Of a stretch of 64,000 nt of DNA, positions 35,388-43,142 are shown piece after piece (positions within the stretch are counted from its first letter, which is position 1; every line of letters begins with the position of its first letter). The translations under genes and the position numbers were made by a program. The notes beneath the pieces were generated by a model. The model saw only the letters and a program-made list of their open reading frames with translations, ran no database searches and was not told the DNA's origin. The stretch comes from Streptomyces globisporus (GTDB taxonomy: Bacteria; Actinomycetota; Actinomycetes; Streptomycetales; Streptomycetaceae): the NCBI GenBank assembly GCA_014649555.1, contig BMTG01000009.1, positions 310,001 to 374,000 on the forward strand, written 5' to 3'.

Positions 35388-38300
35388 ATGAAGCCACCAC
35401 TCCTCAGCGTCGTCGTCCCCGTCCACAACGTCGAGGCTTATCTGGAGGACTGCCTGCGGTCGGTGGCCGAACAGACCCTCGACGCGATCGAGGTCGTGAT
35501 GGTCGACGACGGTTCGACGGACACGAGCGGCCGGATCGCGGCGGAGTTCGCCGCCCGGGACGAGCGTTTCCGCCTGGTGCGGCAGCCGAACGCGGGGCTG
35601 AGCGCCGCCCGTAACACCGGCGTCCGGCACACCACCCCCACCGTGCCCTACCTGGCGTTCGCGGACAGCGACGACATCGTCGTGCACGACGCGTACGAGC
35701 GGATGACGGCCGCACTGGAGTCGAGCGGATCCGATCTGGTGACCGGCAACGTGTGGCGGCTGACCGGGCAGGGGCGGCAGCAGGCCTGGCAGTACCGCTG
35801 GCTGACGGGCCCCCGGTCGCGTACGCACATCACCCGGGATCAGCGGCTGCTGGCCGACCGGGTGGCGTGGAACAAGGTGTTCCGGCGGTCCTTCTGGGAC
35901 GCGCACGGCTTCGCCTTCCCCGAGGGCAGGCTGTACGAGGACACCCCGGTGATGATCCCCGCGCACTACCTCGCGGGCTCGGTCGACGTCCTCGCCGAGC
36001 ATGTCTACTACTGGCGGGTGCGGGAGGGCTCGATCACCCGGCGGCGTACGGACGTCACGGGCGTACGGGACCGGATCGCCGCGTGCGAGCAGGTCAGCGC
36101 GTTCCTGGGCGGCCGGGACGCGGACCAGCGGCGGGCATACGACGCGTCCTGCCTCCGCGACGACTTCGGCTACTTCCTGGACGGCCTGCCGATGGGCGGT
36201 GAGGCGTACCGGGCGGCGTTCCTGGAGGGGGCGGGGGCCTTCGTCGACCGGGCGGGCCCCGAGGTGCTGGCGGGGCTGCCGGTGGAGCTGCGTATCAAGT
36301 GGCAGCTGGTACGGGAGCGACGCCTGGCGGATCTGCTGGCGGTCCTCGCCTTCGAACGGGCCAACGGGGCGGGCACGTTCGCCGTCGAGGGCCTCCCGGG
36401 GCGACGGCGGGCGGTGTACCCCGGCGTGCGCGGCGCGAGCGCCCGGCTCGCGCGCACGGACATCCCGGCGGTCGCACGGCTCCTGGAGGCGCGGTGGGGC
36501 GCGGACGGGAAGCTGCGGCTGCGCGGGTACGCGTATCTGCGCAACCTCCCCGCCGGGTCGCCGCACCGACGGCTGACGGTGGGCATGGTCCGGGCGGAGC
36601 GGGAACGAGCGGTGCGGCCGGTGCCGGTGCGGTCCGTTCCCGCACCCGAGGCGACGGTGAACTCCGGTCAGGAACTGCACGGTTACGACCACGCGGGCTT
36701 CGAGATGGTCCTCGACCCGGACAGGCTGCCCGCGACGGCGGAGGGCGGCGGCTGGCTGGTGGGCCTGGTGCTCGCCGCCCCCGGCACGGTCCGCCGGGTC
36801 GCGGTGCGCGCACAGGACGCGGGCGCGGATCAGCCGCTGGTGCACGACCTGGACGACGGGCGGCGGGCGGTGCTGGACTTCCGGGGCGGCCGGCTCCGGC
36901 TGACGGTGTCGCGACTGCGGGCCCGGGCCGAGGGGCACCGGGCGGTCGCCGCCGGGACGGCGGGGGCCTCGCTGGAGATCGCGGGCCGGCTCTGCGACGG
37001 GACGGCGAGGGCCACGGCGGTGGTGCTGACCCGCGAGGACGGCGAGGAGTACTCCTGTGAGGTGGCGTACGGGGAGGAGGCCAGGCTGGGCACGCCCGGG
37101 CCGGAGCCGAGCACGCCCGCCTCCGAAGGGGGCGTACCCGGGCCCGACGGGCTCGCGTTCACCGTGCGTGTGCCGCTCGCCGAACTCGCCGCCGTGCCGC
37201 CCGCCATGCACCGGGCCCCCCATGAGGTCGAGGCCGCGGAGGGGGCGCGGTGGCAGGTCCGGCTGCTGCTCGACGACGGCACCCGCGTCCCGTTGCCCGC
37301 CGCTCCGGACCTGCCACCGCCCGCATACGCGGACGCGGCGGGCGACCTGGTGCTGGGGCCGGCGGGGCCGCCGTACGTGGACCGGGTGGACCCCACTCCG
37401 GAGGGGGGCCTGCGGATCTCGGGGACGTACACCCCGCCGGCTCCGGACGCGGAGGCGGGGACGGCGGACGCGCCCGGCGCCCGTCTCGTCCTGCGCCACG
37501 AGACGCTGCACGAGGTGGTCCCGGTCGCGGAGGCTGAGGTGGGCACCCCCGGCACCCCGGGCGCCCCGGGCGCCCCCGGCACCCCGGGTACCCACCCCAC
37601 CCACCGCTTCTCCGCGCTGATCGCCCCACCGCTCCCGGAGGGCCGCTGGGAGGTCCGCCTGGACGGCCGCCCCGTCCGCGTCCTCGGTTCCGCCGCCGCG
37701 CAGCTGCCCTGCGGCGACGGCGAGAACGCGCTGCGCCTGGAGCGGCGGCACGGCGACCGGCTGTCCGTCGTCGCTCCGCCCGACCTCCCGGCCGCCGAGC
37801 GGAGCGCGTACGGCAGGCGGCTCCTGCGCGCCGCGCACCACCCCGCCCCGCACACGCCGGGCGCGCCGGACGCGCTCCCCTCCGGCCGGCGCACGCGCAG
37901 CACGTCCCGCGCATCGCGCACGCTCCCGCTCCCGCTTCGCGACACCGTCCTCTACGCGGGCGGCGACTCCCCACGCGCCGTCCACGCCGAACTCGTGCGC
38001 CGGGGCACGGACGCCGAGCATCTGTGGGTCACCGGTACCACCCCCGGCCGCACTACCCCCGTCCCGCCCGGTGCCCGCGCCGTCCCCGTGCACAGCGCCG
38101 CCTGGTACGAGGCGCTGGCCCGCTCCCGCCGGATCGTCACGGACGACCAGCTGCCCGTCTGGTTCGAGCGGCGGCCCGGGCAGACGGTCGTCCAGACCTG
38201 GCACGGCACCCCGCTCGGCCGGTTCGGCTCCGGCCTGGCGGACTCCCTCTACGCCGACCACCAGCACCTCGCCACCCTGCCGCAGCGGTCGGCCCAGTGG

Positions 38301-39050
38301 TCGGTACTGATCTCCCCGAGCCGCTTCGCCACCCCGTTGCTGCGCCGGTCGCTCGCGTACGAGGGCGAGGTGCTGGAGGCCGGGTCGCCCGCCAACGACG
38401 TACTGTTCCCGCCGGTACGGGACAAGGCGGCCGAGGAGGTACGGCGCGGGCTCGGGATCCCGGAGGACCACCGCGTCGTGCTGTACGCCCCGACCTACCG
38501 CGACCACCTGGCCCACTCCCCGTCCGCCTCCCTCCACTCCCCCGACCGCACGGCCCCCGGCCCGTACCGCTGGGACCCGGCGCTCGACCCGCACGCGCTG
38601 GCCCGGGCCCTCGGCCCCGGCCACACGGTGCTGGTGCGCCGCCACCCCCGGGTCACCGGCAGCGTCCCGGCCGGGCCCGGCGTGCTCGACGTCTCGCACC
38701 ACCCGGGAGCGGCGGGGCTGCTCCTGATCGCCGACGTCCTGGTGACGGACTACGCGGGGCTGATGTTCGACTTCGCGCTGACGGGCCGGCCGATGCTCTT
38801 CCACACGTACGACCTGGAGCACTACCGCGACACCGTGCGCGGCTTCTGCCTGGACTTCGAGACCCGGGCGCCGGGTCCGCTGCTGGTCACGACGGACGAG
38901 GTGGCCCACGCCCTGCGCGACACGAGTACGTCGGCGGCCCGCCACGCGGACGCGTACGAGAGCTTCCGCCGCGACTACTGCGACCTGGACGACGGCGGCG
39001 CGGCGGCCCGGGTCGCGGACCGGCTGCTGGCGGACGCGGAACAGGCCTGA
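35388..39050 (+). CDS. GT2 glycosyltransferase fused to CDP-glycerol glycerophosphotransferase
   Basis: 1220 residues. Residues 1-240 are a complete GT2 domain (LLSVVVPVHNVEAYLEDCLR, VMVDDGSTD, AGLSAARNTG, metal motif AFADSDD, NKVFRRSFWD). The middle is beta-rich. Residues 719-734 contain five Gly-Thr/Ala-Pro triplets, collagen-like. The C-terminal phosphotransferase has VVQTWHGTPLGRFG (about 931), VLYAPTYRDH, VTDYAGLMFDFALTGRPMLF (about 1117) and TYDLEHYRDTVRGFCLDFE. It is nearly collinear with the paralogue at 28648-32148, so the two probably arose by duplication. Start ATG at 35388. Confidence 0.87.
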   Translation: MKPPLLSVVVPVHNVEAYLEDCLRSVAEQTLDAIEVVMVDDGSTDTSGRIAAEFAARDERFRLVRQPNAGLSAARNTGVRHTTPTVPYLAFADSDDIVVHDAYERMTAALESSGSDLVTGNVWRLTGQGRQQAWQYRWLTGPRSRTHITRDQRLLADRVAWNKVFRRSFWDAHGFAFPEGRLYEDTPVMIPAHYLAGSVDVLAEHVYYWRVREGSITRRRTDVTGVRDRIAACEQVSAFLGGRDADQRRAYDASCLRDDFGYFLDGLPMGGEAYRAAFLEGAGAFVDRAGPEVLAGLPVELRIKWQLVRERRLADLLAVLAFERANGAGTFAVEGLPGRRRAVYPGVRGASARLARTDIPAVARLLEARWGADGKLRLRGYAYLRNLPAGSPHRRLTVGMVRAERERAVRPVPVRSVPAPEATVNSGQELHGYDHAGFEMVLDPDRLPATAEGGGWLVGLVLAAPGTVRRVAVRAQDAGADQPLVHDLDDGRRAVLDFRGGRLRLTVSRLRARAEGHRAVAAGTAGASLEIAGRLCDGTARATAVVLTREDGEEYSCEVAYGEEARLGTPGPEPSTPASEGGVPGPDGLAFTVRVPLAELAAVPPAMHRAPHEVEAAEGARWQVRLLLDDGTRVPLPAAPDLPPPAYADAAGDLVLGPAGPPYVDRVDPTPEGGLRISGTYTPPAPDAEAGTADAPGARLVLRHETLHEVVPVAEAEVGTPGTPGAPGAPGTPGTHPTHRFSALIAPPLPEGRWEVRLDGRPVRVLGSAAAQLPCGDGENALRLERRHGDRLSVVAPPDLPAAERSAYGRRLLRAAHHPAPHTPGAPDALPSGRRTRSTSRASRTLPLPLRDTVLYAGGDSPRAVHAELVRRGTDAEHLWVTGTTPGRTTPVPPGARAVPVHSAAWYEALARSRRIVTDDQLPVWFERRPGQTVVQTWHGTPLGRFGSGLADSLYADHQHLATLPQRSAQWSVLISPSRFATPLLRRSLAYEGEVLEAGSPANDVLFPPVRDKAAEEVRRGLGIPEDHRVVLYAPTYRDHLAHSPSASLHSPDRTAPGPYRWDPALDPHALARALGPGHTVLVRRHPRVTGSVPAGPGVLDVSHHPGAAGLLLIADVLVTDYAGLMFDFALTGRPMLFHTYDLEHYRDTVRGFCLDFETRAPGPLLVTTDEVAHALRDTSTSAARHADAYESFRRDYCDLDDGGAAARVADRLLADAEQA

Positions 39051-39141
39051 GCTCTCCCGGGCCCGCCACACGGAACACCCCGGAATCCCTCGGACGAGTG
39101 GCGGCGGGGAGAACCGGCCCACCGCACGGAACCCATGAGGT

Positions 39142-40365
39142 GTGCCCCTCTTCTCCGCTGCCTCCGCCGCGTCCTCCGCCGCCGACCTCCCGCCCGCCGC
39201 GACCACGGGCGACGGGGCCGAGAAGGCGGCCCGGCCGCCCCTGTGGCTGCCGTCCCCGTACCTCGTGCTGGGCGGCCTGCTGTGGGCGGTGCTGTCGGCG
39301 GCGGCCTGGCAGGCTCCGCTGTGCTGCGAGGCCGGGCTCCAGGCGGCGGTCGTCGAACGGCTGCGGGTGAACCTGCTGCACCCGGCGTTCCCGATGACCG
39401 ACCTGCCCGCCGTGGCGAGCGCGCACTACTCCCCGTACGCGCTGCTCCAGGGTCTCGCCGCCCGCGCCACCGAGCTCTCCGGCCCGTCCGTCGTGGCACT
39501 GGCCGCGTCGGTGAACCTGCTGCTCCTGCTCACCGGGATCGGCCGGCTGACCCGGCTGCTGACCCCGAACCGCTGGGTTCCGGTGCTCCTCCTCGTACCG
39601 CTGGGCCTGATCCACTGGGCGGACCCGGCCCGCTGGAGCGCGCCGACCACGTTCGCGGTCGCGGTCACCCTGCATCTGTGGGCGTGGACCGGCCGCGTGG
39701 CCGCCCGGGTGGCCGAGCGCGGCGATCCGGCACCCCGCCGGGCGCCCCGGTGGTTCGAGGCGACCGGGATCGGGGTGCTGCTCGGGCTCGTCCTGCTGGT
39801 CCACCCGCAGACGGCGATCGGCGCGGCGATCGGGTGTCTGGCCCTGATCGCGTTCCGGACGCGGACCAGGATCCGGCCGACCGTGTGGCGGTGGGCGTTC
39901 GCCGGGGTGTGCGCGGTGACCGTGGCGGCGCTGTGGCCGTACTACAACGGGCTCACCGCCCAGCGCGCCCCCATCGACAGCCTGACGACAGCGCCTCCGG
40001 CGGCCGAGGGCGCGAAAGCGGCCGGGGAGCCGTACGCCTGGGCGACCGCGTACGTGCCCCGGGGCGAGGTGGTCCTGACGGACAGCCGTCCGGCGATGTA
40101 CGCGCTGGCCGGGCACGGGGCGTACGTGCTGGCCGACGCCCTGCCGGACGCGGGGCTCGCGACGACGGAGCGGCGGGACAGGAGCCGCGCGGTGGCCGCC
40201 TATCTCGACAAGTCGACCCCGCAGGACCGCCGGGACGGGATCACCGCCCGGTACGGGGTGCGGTGGCTGCTGCTGACCCGGAACCAGCAGCTGCCGGAGA
40301 ACGCGACGGTGCTGGCGTTCAGCCCGCGCACGGGCGAGGTGCTGGCACGGGTGGCGGCGGGCTGA
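39142..40365 (+). CDS. Polytopic membrane protein in the wall-polymer cluster
   Basis: 407 residues from a GTG at 39142. Hydrophobic segments are spread from about residue 35 to 270 (YLVLGGLLWAVLSAAAWQA, VVALAASVNLLLLLTGIG, WVPVLLLVPLGLIHWA, TGIGVLLGLVLLVHPQTAIG and others), followed by a soluble C-terminal domain of about 130 residues (VVLTDSRPAMYALAGHGAYV; YGVRWLLLTRNQQLPENA). The layout and the closing domain resemble membrane GT-C sugar transferases, but no catalytic acidic pair is evident. I do not recognise the family. Convergent with the TetR gene (18-nt gap). Confidence 0.75.
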   Translation: MPLFSAASAASSAADLPPAATTGDGAEKAARPPLWLPSPYLVLGGLLWAVLSAAAWQAPLCCEAGLQAAVVERLRVNLLHPAFPMTDLPAVASAHYSPYALLQGLAARATELSGPSVVALAASVNLLLLLTGIGRLTRLLTPNRWVPVLLLVPLGLIHWADPARWSAPTTFAVAVTLHLWAWTGRVAARVAERGDPAPRRAPRWFEATGIGVLLGLVLLVHPQTAIGAAIGCLALIAFRTRTRIRPTVWRWAFAGVCAVTVAALWPYYNGLTAQRAPIDSLTTAPPAAEGAKAAGEPYAWATAYVPRGEVVLTDSRPAMYALAGHGAYVLADALPDAGLATTERRDRSRAVAAYLDKSTPQDRRDGITARYGVRWLLLTRNQQLPENATVLAFSPRTGEVLARVAAG

Positions 40366-40383
40366 CGCGCTCTTCCTGTCCCC

Positions 40384-40995
40384 TCAGCCGGGGTGCTGGA
40401 GGGCGGCCACCGCCGAGGCGGCCAGATCGTCCAGGTAGCCCTTGGGGAGCTCGCCCCGGACGACGACGAGCCGCCAGTACAGCGGGCCGACGATCAGATC
40501 GAGCGCCCGGTCCGGATCGCTCCCCACCGGCAGCTCCCCCCGGGCCACCGCCTCCCGCACCACCACGGCGGCGACGCCCTGCTGCTGGTCGAGGAGGGCG
40601 GCCTTGATCGCCTCGGAGATCTCCGGATTACGGGCCGCCTCGACCAGCAGGTCCGGGATGACCTGCGAGGCGACCGGGTGGCGCAGGGCGTACGCGGCCA
40701 GTTCCAGGACGGCGCGCACGTCCCCGTACAGCGAACCGGTGGCCGGGGCGGGCATCCCCTGGGCGGCGACGGCCGCGACCAGGTCGAGGACGAGCGCCAG
40801 CTTGGACTTCCAGCGGCGGTAGACGGCGGTCTTGCCGACCCTCGCGCGCCGGGCGATGCCCTCGATGGACATCCGGGCGAACCCCACCGCGGCGAGCTCC
40901 TCGAAGACGGCGGCGCGGATGGCATCGGTCACGTCCTCCCGCAGGACGGCGGCGCCTGCGGGGGCGCGGCGGCGGGTTCCCCGTTCGGTGGTCAT
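40384..40995 (-). CDS. TetR/AcrR-family transcriptional regulator
   Basis: 203 residues from the ATG at 40995. The N-terminal helix-turn-helix (about 22-68) has AVFEELAAVGFARMSIEGIA and RARVGKTAVYRRWKSK, the typical TetR recognition helix. The C-terminal ligand domain resembles the TetR_C group (LIVGPLYWRLVVVRGELPKGYLD). It is divergent from the TagGH-type export genes, separated by about 170 bp, so it probably represses them and itself. Ligand unknown. Confidence 0.92.
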   Translation of the reverse strand: MTTERGTRRRAPAGAAVLREDVTDAIRAAVFEELAAVGFARMSIEGIARRARVGKTAVYRRWKSKLALVLDLVAAVAAQGMPAPATGSLYGDVRAVLELAAYALRHPVASQVIPDLLVEAARNPEISEAIKAALLDQQQGVAAVVVREAVARGELPVGSDPDRALDLIVGPLYWRLVVVRGELPKGYLDDLAASAVAALQHPG

Positions 40996-41027
40996 GGCCC
41001 GCAGCATAGTCGGCCGCGACGGAACGG

Positions 41028-41057
41028 TTGCGTTGCGACGTACAAGCGTCCTACTCT
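41028..41057 (+). promoter_or_regulatory. Candidate promoter of the TagGH-type ABC genes
   Basis: TTGCGT at 41028-41033 and TACTCT at 41052-41057 are 18 nt apart, about 105 nt before the permease start, inside the TetR-ABC divergent region where a TetR operator is expected. Confidence 0.4.
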
Positions 41058-41162
41058 CGGCGTTACGACGATACGGTCCCGTCCCAACGAGGGCGTCCCC
41101 ACGGGACCGTACCGTCCCGCCCTCCCCTCCATCGCCCCATCGGTGTCGAAAGCGGTCGATCG

Positions 41163-42110
41163 TTGAGCCAGACAGCAGCCCCGCCCCCGGTGACCGTCCC
41201 CTCGGAGGACACCCCGGCCACCGCCGTCCCCGCCTACGCCCCCGGCGAGCTGGCGGCCCTGGCCGCCCGGCACGGCCTGAAGGTCAGCGGCGCCCGGCCG
41301 TCGCTGCCCGCGTACATCCGCCAGCTCTGGGGGCGCCGGCACTTCATCACGGCGTTCGCGACGGCCAAACTGACGGCCCAGTACAGCCGGGCGAAGCTCG
41401 GCCAGATCTGGCAGATCATGACGCCGCTGCTGAACGCGACGGTCTACTACTTCATCTTCGGCGTCCTGATGAACACCAAGCACGGGGTGGAGGACTTCGT
41501 CCCGTTCCTGGTCACCGGGGTCTTCATCTGGACGTTCACCAGCAGCTCCATCACCGCGGGCACCCGGGCGATCAGCGGCAACATCGGCCTGGTGCGGGCC
41601 CTGCACTTCCCGCGCGCCTCGCTGCCGGTGGCGCTGGCGCTCCAGCAGCTCCAGCAACTGCTCTTCTCGCTCGGCGCACTGACCCTGATCCTCCTGGCGT
41701 TCGGCCAGTACCCGCGCCCGACCTGGCTGCTGGCCGTCCCGGCGCTCGCGCTCCAGGCGCTGTTCAACACCGGGCTGTCGATGGCCATGGCCCGCCTGAC
41801 GGCACGGACGCCCGACATCGCCCAGCTGACGCCGTTCGTGCTGCGGACCTGGATGTACTCGTCCGGCGTGATGTGGAGCCTGGACCACCTGCTGGCCGGC
41901 GACCGGGTGCCGCGGGCGGTGCTGCTGGTGCTGGAGTACAACCCGGCGGCGCTCTTCATCAACCTCATGCGGTACGCGCTCATCGACAGCTACACGTGGG
42001 ACCAGCTGCCGCATCTGGCCTGGGCGGCGGCGGCCGGCTGGGCGCTGCTGTGCGGGGTGGCGGGATTCGTGTACTTCTGGAAGGCCGAGGAGACGTACGG
42101 ACGTGGCTGA
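41163..42110 (+). CDS. Polysaccharide/teichoic acid export ABC permease (TagG-type)
   Basis: 315 residues if translation begins at the TTG at 41163 (start uncertain; no ATG or GTG fits better near the conserved part). A cytoplasmic N-terminus of about 70 residues ends in the amphipathic block AKLTAQYSRAKLGQIWQIMTPLLNATVYY that opens ABC-2 exporter permeases, then six membrane segments with TGVFIWTFTSSS, GTRAISGNIGLVRALHFPR and LEYNPAALFINLMR. Together with the downstream ATPase it flips a lipid-linked wall polymer to the outside. It overlaps the ATPase gene by 8 nt. Confidence 0.87.
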   Translation: MSQTAAPPPVTVPSEDTPATAVPAYAPGELAALAARHGLKVSGARPSLPAYIRQLWGRRHFITAFATAKLTAQYSRAKLGQIWQIMTPLLNATVYYFIFGVLMNTKHGVEDFVPFLVTGVFIWTFTSSSITAGTRAISGNIGLVRALHFPRASLPVALALQQLQQLLFSLGALTLILLAFGQYPRPTWLLAVPALALQALFNTGLSMAMARLTARTPDIAQLTPFVLRTWMYSSGVMWSLDHLLAGDRVPRAVLLVLEYNPAALFINLMRYALIDSYTWDQLPHLAWAAAAGWALLCGVAGFVYFWKAEETYGRG

Positions 42111-42894
42111 GGACAGGAACGCCCCCGGGGACCACCGGGTCCCGACGGTCGTCGTCGACGACGTCCACATCACGTACACGGTCAACGGCGCGCGTACGGG
42201 CAGAGGCAGCGCGACCTCGGCGCTCAGCCGGCTCACCTCGCGCCGCCGCACCCCCGGCGCACGCCAGGTGCACGCCGTGAAAGGGGTCAGCTTCGCCGCG
42301 TACAAGGGCGAGGCGATCGGCCTGATCGGCTCCAACGGCTCGGGCAAGTCGACCCTGCTCAAAGCGGTCGCGGGGCTGCTCCCACCGACCCGGGGCAAGG
42401 TCCACACCCAGGGCCAGCCATCGCTGCTCGGCGTGAACGCGGCGCTGATGGGCGACCTGACCGGCGAGCGCAACGTGGTGCTGGGCGGGCTGGCGATGGG
42501 CATGACCCGCGAGCAGATCCGCGCACGCTACGACGAGATCGTCGACTTCTCCGGCATCAACGAGAAGGGCGACTTCATCACGCTGCCGATGCGGACGTAC
42601 TCCTCGGGCATGGGCGCGCGGCTGCGCTTCTCCATCGCGGCCGCCAAGAGCCACGACGTCCTCCTGATCGACGAGGCGCTGTCCACGGGCGACGCGAAGT
42701 TCCAGCGCCGCAGCAAGGACCGCATCAAGGAACTGCGCGCGGAGGCGGGCACGGTCTTCCTGGTCAGCCACAGCAACAGGTCGATCACCGAAACCTGCGA
42801 CCGCGCGCTGTGGCTGGAGGCGGGCACGCTGAGGATGGACGGCCCGGCCAAGGAGGTGGTGAAGGCCTACGAGGCCTTCACCAAGCGCAAGTAA
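42103..42894 (+). CDS. Polysaccharide/teichoic acid export ABC ATPase (TagH/RfbE-type)
   Basis: 263 residues, GTG start at 42103 overlapping the permease gene. Walker A is GSNGSGKST (about residues 75-83) and Walker B is DVLLIDEALSTGDAKF, with VSHSNRSI as switch histidine. The signature YSSGMGARLRFSIA (SGM instead of SGG) is typical of the TagH/Wzt polysaccharide-exporter group. Unlike Wzt it has no carbohydrate-binding C-terminal domain. It powers export of the polymer made by the neighbouring enzymes (inference from context). Confidence 0.92.
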   Translation: MAEDRNAPGDHRVPTVVVDDVHITYTVNGARTGRGSATSALSRLTSRRRTPGARQVHAVKGVSFAAYKGEAIGLIGSNGSGKSTLLKAVAGLLPPTRGKVHTQGQPSLLGVNAALMGDLTGERNVVLGGLAMGMTREQIRARYDEIVDFSGINEKGDFITLPMRTYSSGMGARLRFSIAAAKSHDVLLIDEALSTGDAKFQRRSKDRIKELRAEAGTVFLVSHSNRSITETCDRALWLEAGTLRMDGPAKEVVKAYEAFTKRK

Positions 42895-42898
42895 CCGA

Positions 42899-43079
42899 AC
42901 CCGCCCAGCGCTTGAAGCCCGGCCGGCCACATCCAGCCGACCCGGCCACCCTCAGCCCGCCCGGCGTTTGAGGGCATCTTTCTCGAGCGCGCGCCATCCG
43001 GCCCAACCCCGGCCACATCAAGCCCGCCCGGCGATTGAGGGGATCTTTCCCAGCCCGTCCGGCGCTTGAGGACGAAACC
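42899..43079 (+). repeat. Dispersed intergenic repeat cluster A
   Basis: At least three good copies of a core AGCCCGYCCGGCGNTTGAGG start at 42954, 43021 and 43052, with a degenerate one near 42899. Each of the first two good copies is followed by a variant of ATCTTT. The last two copies are 31 bp apart. The cluster fills the gap between two convergent genes. The same core recurs at 49143-49322. Confidence 0.75.
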
Positions 43080-43085
43080 CCCACG

Positions 43086-43121
43086 CCGAGGGGCCGGCAC
43101 CACCAGGTACCGGCCCCTCGG
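43086..43121. terminator. Terminator at the gdh 3' end
   Basis: A perfect 12-bp stem (43086-43097 with 43110-43121) with a 12-nt loop, 22 nt past the gdh stop codon; also placed to stop readthrough from the ABC genes. Confidence 0.75.
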
Positions 43122-43142
43122 ACGTACAGCAACAAACGCCAC

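Noticed and set aside
35265-39206. 1313-codon open frame antisense to the GT2-phosphotransferase gene
   Set aside because: Arg/Pro/Gly/Val-rich without any fold or motif; the plus-strand gene has complete catalytic motifs.
42954-43072. Possible CRISPR-like array
   Set aside because: Repeat copies are imperfect, with spacers of about 10 bp and no cas genes.
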